A stretch of DNA of 64,000 nt from an uncultured Lachnospiraceae bacterium (GCA_900539715.1 UQDA01000001.1:137558-201557); one strand, 5' to 3'. Shown: positions 8,549-17,263, counted from the stretch's first letter. The notes: generated by a model not told the origin, from the letters alone. Numbers and translations are program-made.

Positions 8549-8895
8549 CCCCCTTTCTCCTTTTATCACTTTCCCTTTTGTGCAGAGCCACCCAAAAAGC
8601 TGCTTCTTTTCCCTGTTTTCGCCGTTTCTGCCACCTGAACCCTGCGAAAAATGTTTCATGGGTGGCATCCTGTTTTCCCGCACGGCTTTGCCGGGCGGTG
8701 TATTACGGGCGAGGGGGCTTTTTTAAGCCACCCGCCCTTTAACCCGCACACATTTCGACCTTGCCCCATCCTCTTTTTCTCCGGAATCCTGCCCTTTCCC
8801 AAGCTCTGCCAAACGCGCGCTTGACTGGCTCTCATGCACATTTCCCCGCCCCTGCTCCCAAAAGCCCACACAGCGGCTCACAGGCGCTTACAGGG
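8549..8895. other. oriT: Putative origin of transfer (oriT) region
   Basis: A 347-base stretch without a credible gene, beside the RHH and relaxase genes. On the plus strand CATCCTG (8666-8672) matches the YATCCTG nic core of IncP/R64-type MobP relaxases. Five bases later is a hairpin, CCGCACGGC/GCCGGGCGG (8678-8698, one mismatch, TTT loop). A second, larger hairpin spans 8707-8737, GGGCG/CGCCC outside and GGCTT/AAGCC inside. The combination of nic-like core, flanking inverted repeats and adjacent relaxosome genes supports an oriT; the exact nick site is inferred. Confidence 0.6.
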
Positions 8896-9138
8896 CTAAT
8901 CCTCTTCCCCTCTGGCTGCCGCCCTGCTCTGCCGTCTGCCAGTATTTCTTGCCTCTTCCTCCCGGCTTACCCTGTCATCGATGTATTCGCGGGTCGCCAG
9001 CGGCACATATTTTTCATAAAGCTTCTGGATGATGTCGTTTAATTCTTCCTGAAGGTTTGCATCCTTTTTCCCCATATGGAAGAAAAGCGCATCCAGTTTC
9101 TCCGTATTAAATGTGATTGTTAATGTCGTATTTTTCAT
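8896..9138 (-). CDS. Small charged ICE protein (DUF6103-like)
   Basis: An 80-residue protein starting MKNTTLTITFNTEKLDAL, with a predicted beta strand followed by helices (ELNDIIQKLYEKYVPLATREYIDDRV) and a basic Arg/Ala-rich tail. This layout resembles small RHH-like or DUF6103 proteins often found beside oriT in Clostridia elements; I am unsure of the DUF number. ATG at 9138 has AAAGGGAA upstream. It lies between the NlpC/P60 gene and the oriT candidate, so a relaxosome or regulatory role is likely. Confidence 0.6.
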   Translation of the reverse strand: MKNTTLTITFNTEKLDALFFHMGKKDANLQEELNDIIQKLYEKYVPLATREYIDDRVSREEEARNTGRRQSRAAARGEED

Positions 9139-9167
9139 TTGTTCCCTTTCTCTGCTTTCATCCGCAG

Positions 9168-10181
9168 CTAAAACAACCGTCCATACCCATACAGATGCCT
9201 CCGCCAATAAGCAGCGTTTAAGTCCGCATACCCGATCGGGTCACCTGCATGGAGCATCCTTCCCCCACCTACATAAATCCCCACATGGCTTACAGCGCTT
9301 CCTGAAGCATATGTCCCTGTAAAAAACACCAAATCTCCGGGCTGTGCCTCCCCCTGTGATACGGAGGCGCACTGGTCATAAATCCCCTGCGCTGTCGTCC
9401 GGGGCAGATAACATACCCCCGACTGTGTATAGACCCAGCAAATATAACCGCTGCAATCAAAGCCGGTCGCCGGGGAACTTCCTCCCCACACATAATCCAT
9501 CCCGATATATTTCCGTGCTTCCTCCATCAATGCGGCAAAACTTCCATCTCCCATCGCTTCCCCTGCTTCTCCAGATATTTCTCCCCCGATGCCCCCTCCC
9601 TGTTTTACAAGGCTGTAAATCCTGCGGGCATTGGTTTTATCCTCCACACGTATCTCTTTTCCAAGCAGCTGCGACAGGCTTTGGCATATCTGGTTCTGGT
9701 CAGAAACAGGAACCGTTACCGTAACGATATTTCCTTCCTCATCCTCTATTTCTTCAAAAGAAACAAAGCATTCCGCAAATTTCCTGTAATCGGCATTCCT
9801 CATATGTCCCTGCTCTGTCCCGAAAAACAGCGCATAGAAATATGCTTTTACCAGATCTGCATCCAGCGTCCTTTCCCTGACATCTTCCTTTATTTTCCCA
9901 ATCTCCCTGTCCAGGTCTTGAAAGCTTTCCTGCATATCCCTGACATAACTCCTATACTCCTCCGGCATTTTTAAGGATACCCCACTGCCATAAAAAGACA
10001 AAAATACAGCCTGCCTGTTATGATCAGCAGTACCTGATAAGGAACATACCATTACTGAAATGATAAGAAAAAACGGGATACATATGGCTGCTGTCACGGA
10101 CAAAACAGCCGTCCTGACGCGTTCATCTGTCATTGCTGTAAGCGCTGCTTTTACGGCAAACACTGCCCCTGATACCGACAC
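9168..10181 (-). CDS. NlpC/P60 (C40) cell-wall peptidase with membrane anchor, VirB1-like role
   Basis: A 337-residue protein. A membrane segment lies near residues 25-48 (VTAAICIPFFLIISVMVCSL), followed by about 150 helical residues and a C-terminal NlpC/P60 domain. The domain has YVWGGSSPATGFDCSGYICW (catalytic Cys), VSHVGIYVGGG (catalytic His) and MLHAGDPIGYA. The family hydrolyses gamma-D-Glu-diamino-acid bonds in peptidoglycan and would open the wall for the T4SS. I prefer the GTG at 10181, which has GGGGGAGG upstream; an ATG at 10199 has no ribosome site. It follows the cyclotransferase and amidoligase genes. Confidence 0.85.
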   Translation of the reverse strand: MSVSGAVFAVKAALTAMTDERVRTAVLSVTAAICIPFFLIISVMVCSLSGTADHNRQAVFLSFYGSGVSLKMPEEYRSYVRDMQESFQDLDREIGKIKEDVRERTLDADLVKAYFYALFFGTEQGHMRNADYRKFAECFVSFEEIEDEEGNIVTVTVPVSDQNQICQSLSQLLGKEIRVEDKTNARRIYSLVKQGGGIGGEISGEAGEAMGDGSFAALMEEARKYIGMDYVWGGSSPATGFDCSGYICWVYTQSGVCYLPRTTAQGIYDQCASVSQGEAQPGDLVFFTGTYASGSAVSHVGIYVGGGRMLHAGDPIGYADLNAAYWRRHLYGYGRLF

Positions 10182-10210
10182 AAGCCCTCCCCCTTCCATA
10201 CTGATATCTG

Positions 10211-10714
10211 TTAATATCCCATCCTGACACCGCCTGTGTCCTGCTGGTTTTCCTGCAGGCTTTTTTCCACCAGTCCATACGCCCTCTGAATGGCATCCTC
10301 CAAAATCTCTACATCAAAGCCTGCCGACCGGTATCCCTCCCGGATGATTTCTGCGTAATGTTCCGATGGAATCCCAAATTCCCGTCCGGGAGTCATGACA
10401 TATGCCATGACCCGCTGGCATTTTCCGTCCACTTCCACCTCCATCATCTGCTTCCCATACAATCTCGGATACCCTTCATAACAGTCTAACGCCACCTCAT
10501 CCCAGGCACCGATCTCCCAAAGCACCACTGGAACACTGCTTCCTTCCCGCGGCTCTACCGTCGCAACCGCCCCGTGCCTTGCGCCCCTGAACAGCAGCTC
10601 ATAATTTTTCAATATCCCCTTCCCTACTACTTCTGCGGTCCGGCACCGGTCTGCCATCTGCTCCAGATTCATGTTGCTCCCGTATGCCATATACAATCTT
10701 GTCCTTCTGCCCAT
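10211..10714 (-). CDS. AIG2/gamma-glutamylcyclotransferase-family protein
   Basis: A 167-residue GGCT-fold protein. The substrate loop YMAYGSNMN is at residues 8-16, and a typical DCYEGYPRLYGK carries the family's conserved Glu near residue 85; VMAYVMTP follows. These enzymes release gamma-glutamyl groups as 5-oxoproline or cleave related isopeptide amines. It is placed 13 bases after an amidoligase gene, so the two plausibly make and break one gamma-glutamyl-type amide. ATG at 10714 has AGGAGA upstream. Confidence 0.85.
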   Translation of the reverse strand: MGRRTRLYMAYGSNMNLEQMADRCRTAEVVGKGILKNYELLFRGARHGAVATVEPREGSSVPVVLWEIGAWDEVALDCYEGYPRLYGKQMMEVEVDGKCQRVMAYVMTPGREFGIPSEHYAEIIREGYRSAGFDVEILEDAIQRAYGLVEKSLQENQQDTGGVRMGY

Positions 10715-10727
10715 TTTTCTTCTCTCC

Positions 10728-11735
10728 TCATCCTCTTATCGTCATCGTCCCTGTTTCCGTTTCCTCATCAGCCGCCTGCTCCTGCAGCCTGCAGCTTTCT
10801 GCCCGTTTTCGCCGCAGCCGCTCCTGCTGTGCGATCGCCTGAGCCGGGTCCCGCCACGCGATACACCCCGGCAGATCCTTCAGCAAATGATACCGCGCCG
10901 TTTCAAATTCCTTTCCATTCAGCCCCAGCCGCAGAAGCCATGTCCGGAAAGTATACTTCTCATTTGTTGTTTCCGTCCGGATCCTGCTCGCACAGGTCTG
11001 GTTTAACGCCTGTGCCGTAACTGCAAGGCAAAACTGGATATACGCCTTGATCTTCCCCGCATGGAGCGTCCCGTTAAACAGCCGGAATTCAACGGTCCCT
11101 TTCTGGAAAACCGAATGGAGGTTTAAGCAATGGTAACGGCTCTGGTCATAATGCTGTCCCCTCCTGCTCCTGCCGTTGTACCAGATTTCCTCTACCGCCG
11201 CCATACTGGTCGGACGCCGCCTGTTTAATTCTTCCAGAAAGCGCTCTTCCACAGGTCTGCACCACCGGTGCTGTCTTTCCACAGACACCCCCAGCGCCTT
11301 ATAGATCAGGTCCTCCTTTGCCGCCATGATATTCGTAAGGTTCCGCAGCTTCCCCGCATCAAAGGGCGATGCGTCGATATGCACATGGATGCCGCAGCTC
11401 TCATTTACGATCGCTCCTTTCTTTTTTAGCGCCCGGATCAGCTCCTGGATTTTCTCAATATCTTCGTACCTGCAGATCGGGCTGACCATTTCTGTTTTAT
11501 ATACTGCGCCCGCAGACCTTCTCTCCCCGTCAATTTTCCGCTCTGCCCTGATGCTGCCGTCGCTCATAAATTTCCACTGGCGTCCTTCCTGATCCACAAC
11601 TGCATACGTCTGGTAATAAGTGCCAACATATTCCGACCTTGTCCCAAAATATGCGGCAGCTACCTTCGCAGCCCCCGCCCTTGTGATCCCGGTCATTTCA
11701 ATTTCAATCCCAAACCGCTGCTCCCTAAGATCCAT
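10728..11735 (-). CDS. Amidoligase-family (COOH-NH2 ligase) protein
   Basis: A 335-residue member of the glutamine-synthetase-fold amidoligase_2 family. The metal-binding start FGIEIEM is at residues 8-14, SCGIHVHID near 118-126, and YHCLNLHS with TVEFRLFNGTLHAGKIKAYIQ near 205-240. These enzymes are predicted to form amide or isopeptide bonds using ATP; biological substrates are largely unknown. The C-terminus (about 290-335) is Glu/Arg-rich and probably disordered. It lies between virB4 and the GGCT gene, in the same operon as an NlpC/P60 hydrolase. Confidence 0.85.
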   Translation of the reverse strand: MDLREQRFGIEIEMTGITRAGAAKVAAAYFGTRSEYVGTYYQTYAVVDQEGRQWKFMSDGSIRAERKIDGERRSAGAVYKTEMVSPICRYEDIEKIQELIRALKKKGAIVNESCGIHVHIDASPFDAGKLRNLTNIMAAKEDLIYKALGVSVERQHRWCRPVEERFLEELNRRRPTSMAAVEEIWYNGRSRRGQHYDQSRYHCLNLHSVFQKGTVEFRLFNGTLHAGKIKAYIQFCLAVTAQALNQTCASRIRTETTNEKYTFRTWLLRLGLNGKEFETARYHLLKDLPGCIAWRDPAQAIAQQERLRRKRAESCRLQEQAADEETETGTMTIRG

Positions 11736-11744
11736 TTTCCCCCT

Positions 11745-13574
11745 TTATCTCCCGCCGGCATCACCAAACAGCTTTGCCTTGTGCTCCGGCGCATGCACCA
11801 TCAGGTTATACCGTTCATTCCCGCATTTATAAAGGCATACGCCCCTCTGGGGATACCGGATCAGCTGATATTCACACTCCTCCAGCTGCAGGGTATCCGT
11901 ATAGAATTTTGCATCGATGCTCCCGGCATTGAACAAAAACTGATGGGTCGGGATTGAAAACAACGGCTTTGTATATTCCCGTATGCCGTCCAAATTAAAA
12001 TCTTCCAGATTCTGGCTCGCAATGATCACGGCAGAATCCTTTTTCCTTACCCTCTTTGAAAAATTACGCACATATTCCACGGCGGTCAGGTTCGACAGAA
12101 ACAGATAAAATTCATCCAGACTTGCCGCCGCATTTCCCTGTGTCAGCAGTTCATTGCTCATAAAGGAAAGCACATTAAAAAGCAGCGCATCCTTTAAGCT
12201 CCTGCTTGCCTGCAAAAGTCCCTTTACCCCAAAGGTAATAAACCCGGAGTCTGTGATATTGGTATGCCCGTTAAAAAACTTACTTTCTGCCCCTATGCAC
12301 ATGGAATGCAGCCCCAACAGGATTCCCTGCAGCATTTCTGCCGTATAAATCTGTTTACCATTTTCATCAAACCTTTTATATTCCTCTTCCATAAAACCAT
12401 ACAGGTCTGATAAAACAGGATAATCATAAGAGTTCATGCGGTCAAAATGGCTTCTGTCACTGATTCCCCACTTGGCATAAAGCTTCTGTACCATGATCTC
12501 TATCACATCGAGCTCCCTGTCCGTAAAATCCTTATAGCTCCTAAAAAAATCCTTCAGGAAGCTGATATGCTGTGACAAGCGCGACCGGATGCGGAACGTC
12601 TGCGGTGCATCCGCATCCTCTAGCCCGCTGCTGTCATCCCACATTTTAGGCTCCAGCGGATTGATCAAAAACTCGCCGCCCATCAGGTCGATAAAACATC
12701 CCCCCAGATTTTTCGTAAGCTCTTCATATTCCATTTCAGGGTCAAGGGCGCATATCCGCATGCCCGCCTCCCGTAAATTTGTTAAGATGAGCTTCAGCAG
12801 ATAACTTTTCCCTTGTCCGCTGTTTCCCAAAATCAGGATGTTCGCATTGGTCTTATCATCCGTACGTCTGTTAAAATCCACGATCACATTGCTTCCAAAC
12901 TTATCCTTCCCGACATAAAATCCATTCGGGTCCGTTTTTCCGGAATAATGGAACGGATAAAGGTTTGCCACACTGCTGGCGGGCAATACACGTTCAAACT
13001 GATCCCCGAATAGATTCCTCCCTGTCGGCATCACACACCGAAATCCCTGTTGCTGCCGCAAAAGCAGACGGTCCACATTTAACTTCGCACGTATCAGTTC
13101 TGTCAGTACCTCTGTCTGTAAAAGCTTAAAACGCTCCAGGTCATGGGCACACAGCTCCAGATAGACCGCCGTATGCAAAAGCGGCTCCCTGTTTCTGTGC
13201 ATCTGCGCCACAATCGCCGTTACGTCCTGAAGGTTACTTTCTGCCAGCACAGTCTGCTGTAGGTCGTTCGTGCTGCTCCGGTCCAACCGGTTTTTATTTA
13301 CCGCGTTGCTGATGATCCTTTTTTCTTCCATCGCCGTAACATGACGGGTATAGATGTGGAGCGTTACGCCATCCTTTTCCCCGAGATGGGACAGGATTGC
13401 CTGCTCATCCGTCGCAGTCGGGTATTCCCTGATCGCCCATACACAGCGGTAAGTATTTCCGCATATAAAATGGTCTGTTTCAAACCGGATCACTGACGGC
13501 GCAATCATATCCAGAAATTCCCGGATATGGGAATCTTCCCTGTTTTCCTCAAAATCTTTCTGATGTTTTTTCAA
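11745..13574 (-). CDS. virB4: VirB4-type conjugative ATPase
   Basis: A 609-residue AAA+ ATPase powering the type IV secretion channel. Walker A LGNSGQGKS lies near residues 249-257 and a Walker B-like SLDEFYLFLSNL near 490; the VirB4 pattern SVANLYPFHYSGK followed by PNGFYVGKDKFGSN is clear. I set the start at the TTG at 13574, preceded by GGAGGCAGAAAG. The alternative ATG at 13619 sits inside an intrinsic terminator hairpin and has no ribosome site. The usual VirB4 N-terminal domain is encoded by the separate gene just upstream. Confidence 0.92.
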   Translation of the reverse strand: MKKHQKDFEENREDSHIREFLDMIAPSVIRFETDHFICGNTYRCVWAIREYPTATDEQAILSHLGEKDGVTLHIYTRHVTAMEEKRIISNAVNKNRLDRSSTNDLQQTVLAESNLQDVTAIVAQMHRNREPLLHTAVYLELCAHDLERFKLLQTEVLTELIRAKLNVDRLLLRQQQGFRCVMPTGRNLFGDQFERVLPASSVANLYPFHYSGKTDPNGFYVGKDKFGSNVIVDFNRRTDDKTNANILILGNSGQGKSYLLKLILTNLREAGMRICALDPEMEYEELTKNLGGCFIDLMGGEFLINPLEPKMWDDSSGLEDADAPQTFRIRSRLSQHISFLKDFFRSYKDFTDRELDVIEIMVQKLYAKWGISDRSHFDRMNSYDYPVLSDLYGFMEEEYKRFDENGKQIYTAEMLQGILLGLHSMCIGAESKFFNGHTNITDSGFITFGVKGLLQASRSLKDALLFNVLSFMSNELLTQGNAAASLDEFYLFLSNLTAVEYVRNFSKRVRKKDSAVIIASQNLEDFNLDGIREYTKPLFSIPTHQFLFNAGSIDAKFYTDTLQLEECEYQLIRYPQRGVCLYKCGNERYNLMVHAPEHKAKLFGDAGGR

Positions 13575-13593
13575 CTTTCTGCCTCCATGACTG

Positions 13594-13626
13594 AAAAAAT
13601 CCCGTCTGCCTTCCGGCATCCGGGAT
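13594..13626 (-). terminator. Intrinsic terminator upstream of virB4
   Basis: On the minus strand AATCCCG (13626-13620) pairs with CGGGATT (13605-13599), with an inner GCC/GGC pair and a GGAA tip, followed by six T. It lies after the VirB4-N gene and 20 bases before the virB4 TTG start, within one gene cluster, so it probably attenuates virB4 transcription. Confidence 0.65.
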
Positions 13627-13660
13627 TCGATTTTTTCCTGTTATATAAGTTCCTGCCCTT

Positions 13661-14260
13661 TTAATCCTCCTGAATGATCCAACGCTCTCCGTCAAAATCT
13701 TCAAACTTTTCCGTTGTCACATTTTGCTCATAATATACGGCAAGAAGGCGCTTGATGTCCTCCCTTCCCGCCCTGCTGACAGAAAAGCCCTGTTCTTTCA
13801 GGGATTTTTCAATTCGTGACAGATAAGCCAGAGCCTCCCGCTCTTCTTCCTCCTTCAACCGGACGATGATTAAAAATTCCCTCGCTGTTGCCATCTGAAC
13901 CTGTATCCGGTCAAGATGCTTCTGGTCTTTTTCCAGCAGGCTGCGCACCACAGGGTTTTGTTCCTCCTCCATCCTCCTGCGTAAGAACAGTTTATTCTCT
14001 TCAAAGCTCTCCCTGCTGTTTAAGCATAACATCTCAACTTCCGCTACCCCTTTCAGCACCGTCATCAATGCATATATCCGTCTCCCGATGCTCGCTTCTG
14101 ACAGCACGGATAAATTTGCCGGTTTTATCAGAAAATACACCAGCGTCTCCTGACCGTATGTCACAAGTCCATATTCCGTAAGTGCCTGTACACCGATCAG
14201 ATGGCGCGTATCTGTCTCCTGCCTCCGCTTTCTTTCCCTTTTCCCTATATATCCGCTCAC
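13661..14260 (-). CDS. VirB4 N-terminal-domain-like protein
   Basis: A 199-residue soluble protein. It opens with a beta-rich part (LIGVQALTEYGLVTYGQETLVYFLIKPANLSVLS) resembling the N-terminal domain of VirB4/TrbE proteins, then charged helices with LLCLNSRESFEENK and FLIIVRLKEEEERE. It has no Walker motif. The GTG at 14260 overlaps the stop of the VirB3-like gene (GTGA) and has GGAGG eight bases upstream. A split VirB4, N-domain plus motor as separate genes, is inferred from this and the next gene's missing N-domain. Confidence 0.65.
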   Translation of the reverse strand: MSGYIGKRERKRRQETDTRHLIGVQALTEYGLVTYGQETLVYFLIKPANLSVLSEASIGRRIYALMTVLKGVAEVEMLCLNSRESFEENKLFLRRRMEEEQNPVVRSLLEKDQKHLDRIQVQMATAREFLIIVRLKEEEEREALAYLSRIEKSLKEQGFSVSRAGREDIKRLLAVYYEQNVTTEKFEDFDGERWIIQED

Positions 14261-14523
14261 TCTGAACACCTCCTCCATTCAAAGCTCTGCTGACGGATAA
14301 AGAAGAACTCACATGCATATCTGATAAAATCCAGAATGCTGGCATCCTCAAAACGGATCGTCAGAAACGCATAAACTGCCGTCAGCACTGCCGGGAAAAA
14401 GATTCCCGCCTGTGTCAGCGCCAGCACCGACGCCACCGCGCAGACCCCTGTAATCCCAAGGTCTTTTAATTGCCAAAGCCACAGGGTAGCCCTTGACTTT
14501 AAATTATCAGGGTAAATATACAT
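14257..14523 (-). CDS. VirB3/PrgI-like small membrane protein
   Basis: An 88-residue protein with two closely spaced membrane segments (GITGVCAVASVLALTQAG and FFPAVLTAVYAFLTI). It starts MYIYPDNLKSRATLWLWQLKDLG, as PrgI/VirB3-type T4SS proteins do, and is followed by the VirB4 genes as usual for this family. It probably docks VirB4 at the membrane. ATG at 14523 has GAGGAG upstream. Confidence 0.75.
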   Translation of the reverse strand: MYIYPDNLKSRATLWLWQLKDLGITGVCAVASVLALTQAGIFFPAVLTAVYAFLTIRFEDASILDFIRYACEFFFIRQQSFEWRRCSE

Positions 14524-14535
14524 ATTTTTTTCTCC

Positions 14536-15759
14536 TCACACGCCTTCAAAATCTCCGTTTTCATCCAATTCTCTGTTTTTCTGCAAAAAGCAAGCGATCC
14601 GCCGCAGGACAAAGTCCACACAGGGAATCGCCACGCTATTTCCAAGGGCACGGTATCTCGCATTGTCAGATGCCCCCGGAATATCCGTCCATCCGTCCGG
14701 AAACCCCTGCAGCCGTTCGCACTCCAATGGTGTCAGGCGGCGCACCTGTTCTTTATTTTCTACAACGCACTTATCCCCATTGATATACTGGTTTCCTGCT
14801 CCCTTATAATCTGAATAAGTGAGCGTCCCGACTGTTTTCTGATAAGTTTCCTTCTCACAAAATACCGCATGACGGTCCATACACGTCAGACTGTAGCTCA
14901 CATCCGGCAGACACCCCAAGCCATTTCCCCCATTCTGCAGCTGTCTGCCGATAATATTTCCCGTAATACAATAGCTTCTGGGATTCATGGCACACTTCCT
15001 GTTTTCTTCTCCTGTCATCCTTCTATCCCCGCCTGTTTCTTCAGCGCCCAAAGAAGCTGCTCCGGGAGCTTCTTCCCCCTTGCTTTTACCCTTTCCAGTA
15101 TCCCCCGGCACGCTTTCTGGCTCAAATAATATCTTTGGGGCGGTGAGTCCTCCAAAATCTGCCACAAGAAAGATTCGACGGCGACGCTGGGGGACTCCCC
15201 AGTATTGAGCGTCCAGCACTCGCCAAGCCACGCTGCATCGTTTTCCCAAAATGGCAGCCCCAGCAGATTCCCAGCGCCCGGTGTCAGGTCGAGGCACATC
15301 ACAGGAACAGTCTGCGATCCGGATGATTTCCTGCAGGACCGCCCTGAAATCCTCCCCCGCCGCACTGCTGAATGCTCCCGGCACATTTTCCCAGACCATA
15401 TACCGAGGTCGTCTAAGGTCATCTGATATCCCTCTTGTACCATCTGCATCCCTCATCTCCTTTACGATCCGCACCTGTTCCATAAATAATCCTGACCGTT
15501 CTCCCGACAGCCCTTTTCTTTTCCCAGCTACGGACAAATCCTGACAGGGGCTGCCGCCGCAGATAATATCCACAGGAGGGATATTTTTCCCGTCGACTCT
15601 CGTGATATCCCCTAAATGTTCCATTTCCGGGAAATGGATTTTTGTTACCCGGATTGGGAATGCCTCTACCTCGCTTGCCCAAACTGGCTTTATCCCATTA
15701 TGGACAGCTGCCAGCGGAAATCCCCCGATCCCATCGAACAGACTCCCCAATGTCCACAT
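14536..15759 (-). CDS. DNA (cytosine-5) methyltransferase
   Basis: A 407-residue C5 methylase with all main motifs. Motif I is LFDGIGGFPLAAVHNG (residues 8-22), motif IV GGSPCQDLSVAGK with catalytic C72, motif VI WENVPGAFS near 129, motif VIII WGVPQRRRRIFL, motif IX CERLQGFPDGW, and motif X NARYRALGNSVAIPC. No restriction endonuclease is adjacent, so it is probably an orphan methylase that protects or marks the ICE in new hosts. It sits between a DUF4259-like gene and the VirB3-like gene. Confidence 0.93.
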   Translation of the reverse strand: MWTLGSLFDGIGGFPLAAVHNGIKPVWASEVEAFPIRVTKIHFPEMEHLGDITRVDGKNIPPVDIICGGSPCQDLSVAGKRKGLSGERSGLFMEQVRIVKEMRDADGTRGISDDLRRPRYMVWENVPGAFSSAAGEDFRAVLQEIIRIADCSCDVPRPDTGRWESAGAAILGKRCSVAWRVLDAQYWGVPQRRRRIFLVADFGGLTAPKILFEPESVPGDTGKGKSKGEEAPGAASLGAEETGGDRRMTGEENRKCAMNPRSYCITGNIIGRQLQNGGNGLGCLPDVSYSLTCMDRHAVFCEKETYQKTVGTLTYSDYKGAGNQYINGDKCVVENKEQVRRLTPLECERLQGFPDGWTDIPGASDNARYRALGNSVAIPCVDFVLRRIACFLQKNRELDENGDFEGV

Positions 15760-15770
15760 CCAGCTCCCCC

Positions 15771-16310
15771 TTATTCCAATTTCATCATCTGCTTTTTCTC
15801 AGCCCTCTGCATTCCTGCATTCCAAAACTGGATAGTATCCCCTTCCTTTTCCAAAAGCTCCTCCAGCCGCTTTATCAGATTTTCAACATGCCCCTGCCAG
15901 CCAATCCAGTTTTCTTCCTTCAGCCAGCCGTTCCACTGATATTCTTTGCTCCTTTCCCTGCTCCGTCTCAGCATATCTTTCAAATAGTTTCGGATTACCA
16001 TGACCGTTTTCCGCTTTCCTTCAAACTGCGTTATTTTTGCAAAATTCATTTCTTTGCTTTTTTTATCGGAACCTCCATATAATCTATACTGCTCCCCATC
16101 CAGATACGCCATAATGACCTCTGCCAACACCATTGGCTTTGTATGCACTTTCCCATCTTCGCACACATCCCCATAAGCATCCCAGCATTTGCTTCCCCCA
16201 CTCAACTTCTCCAACTGCAAATGCCCGTCCTTTGGAAGTATCTTTTCCAGTTCGATTATAATATCCAGCCCTTCATCCGACTCTAAGGCTTTGATTCCCC
16301 AGCATCCCAT
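15771..16310 (-). CDS. DUF4259-like protein of unknown function
   Basis: A 179-residue protein beginning MGCWGIKALESDEGLDIIIELE, close to the MGxWGxxxxxxDxxLDxxxEL start of DUF4259 proteins, whose role is unknown. The rest is charged and helical, with a tryptophan-rich stretch (YQWNGWLKEENWIGWQ). The ATG at 16310 is chosen because AGGAGG lies seven bases before it; a TTG two codons upstream is too close to that site. It occupies the T4SS operon between VirB6-like and methylase genes. Confidence 0.65.
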   Translation of the reverse strand: MGCWGIKALESDEGLDIIIELEKILPKDGHLQLEKLSGGSKCWDAYGDVCEDGKVHTKPMVLAEVIMAYLDGEQYRLYGGSDKKSKEMNFAKITQFEGKRKTVMVIRNYLKDMLRRSRERSKEYQWNGWLKEENWIGWQGHVENLIKRLEELLEKEGDTIQFWNAGMQRAEKKQMMKLE

Positions 16311-16333
16311 TTCCAAACCTCCTGATATCGTTT

Positions 16334-17239
16334 TTATTTTACCGTGATTGCCTGCACCACAGACCGGGTCAGGTTTATCGCCCCCTGCGCCGCATAAAAT
16401 GCCCCCGTTACATTAGCCCTCGTTGTTGTATCCAGCCCAAACTGCCCTGCGATCCGGGGGACTTCCCCTGCCGATAACATCAGCCCCATCCCCAACAGCG
16501 CATGGTCCTTTACTGCCATCAGCCCTGCCGTCAGGATCACTGCCTGCAAAAAAGCTGTCAGGCACATCCCTACCACCTGCTTGCACCAGCTGATAAATCC
16601 ATCTGTATATCCCCGCGGGACACTGAACAGATAAAGGCTTCCAACAGAAATCTGGATGAGAAGGATGCCTCCCCTTTTTAAATTTGCAAAAAACACCTTT
16701 ATGACCGCATATCCCATCAAGATCAAAAGGAATATCATTAAAATCGGGCTGTCTACTGCAGATATCCCGCCAAACACGCCCGACACAGCTGCTTCCTGCC
16801 AGGTCCCGGCATCCTTTAGCGAGGAAAGTATCCGCTGCGCCGCCTCCCCAAATGTCTCCCCGGAACCGCTCAGGCCACGCGTCAGACTTGCCTGCAGCGA
16901 TACACACAGGCGGTACAGCTCCACCGGCACGGTCGAAAACAAGCTTGCCGCAAAAAAGCCCTTCAACGCATTTACCCCTGTTTCCCGTATGCTCCCTCTT
17001 CCATTTTGATACTCTATCCCACACTCAAACCCTGCTACCACAAGACCTGTCACATACAAAGCCCATGCCAGACAGGAAAAAAACATTACGATTGCCTGTA
17101 CCCATTCCATTTCAAACAGGTCTGCCCCCATATTTCCCATCTGAGCAAAAAAGCTTCCCAAAAATCCTACGATCTGTCCATAGACCCAGTCCGTAATCTG
17201 CCCCAGGACCGTGTCCGCAACAAAATCCCATATAAACAT
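16334..17239 (-). CDS. VirB6/TrbL-like polytopic membrane protein
   Basis: A 301-residue protein with about six membrane segments, for example AIVMFFSCLAWALYVTGLVV, SPILMIFLLILMGYAVIKVFF and MCLTAFLQAVILTAGLMAV. It ends in a Gly/Ala-rich amphipathic tail. The start MFIWDFVADTVLGQITDWVYGQ is characteristic of TrbL/VirB6-type proteins in Clostridia ICEs, which form the inner-membrane channel. The preceding gene is a VirB2-like small protein, completing the usual order. Confidence 0.8.
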   Translation of the reverse strand: MFIWDFVADTVLGQITDWVYGQIVGFLGSFFAQMGNMGADLFEMEWVQAIVMFFSCLAWALYVTGLVVAGFECGIEYQNGRGSIRETGVNALKGFFAASLFSTVPVELYRLCVSLQASLTRGLSGSGETFGEAAQRILSSLKDAGTWQEAAVSGVFGGISAVDSPILMIFLLILMGYAVIKVFFANLKRGGILLIQISVGSLYLFSVPRGYTDGFISWCKQVVGMCLTAFLQAVILTAGLMAVKDHALLGMGLMLSAGEVPRIAGQFGLDTTTRANVTGAFYAAQGAINLTRSVVQAITVK

Positions 17240-17263
17240 CTGCCGCTCCCCTGTCCCTTTTTA

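Noticed and set aside
8881..8890. GTAAGCGCC-like sequence (minus strand) resembling the TAAGTGCGCC nic of pIP501-type relaxases
   Set aside because: Only a partial match, and that nic belongs to another relaxase family than the MobP type here; the CATCCTG site is the better candidate.
13575..13619. ATG at 13619 as the virB4 start
   Set aside because: Lies inside a terminator hairpin without a ribosome site; the TTG at 13574 has GGAGG at good spacing.
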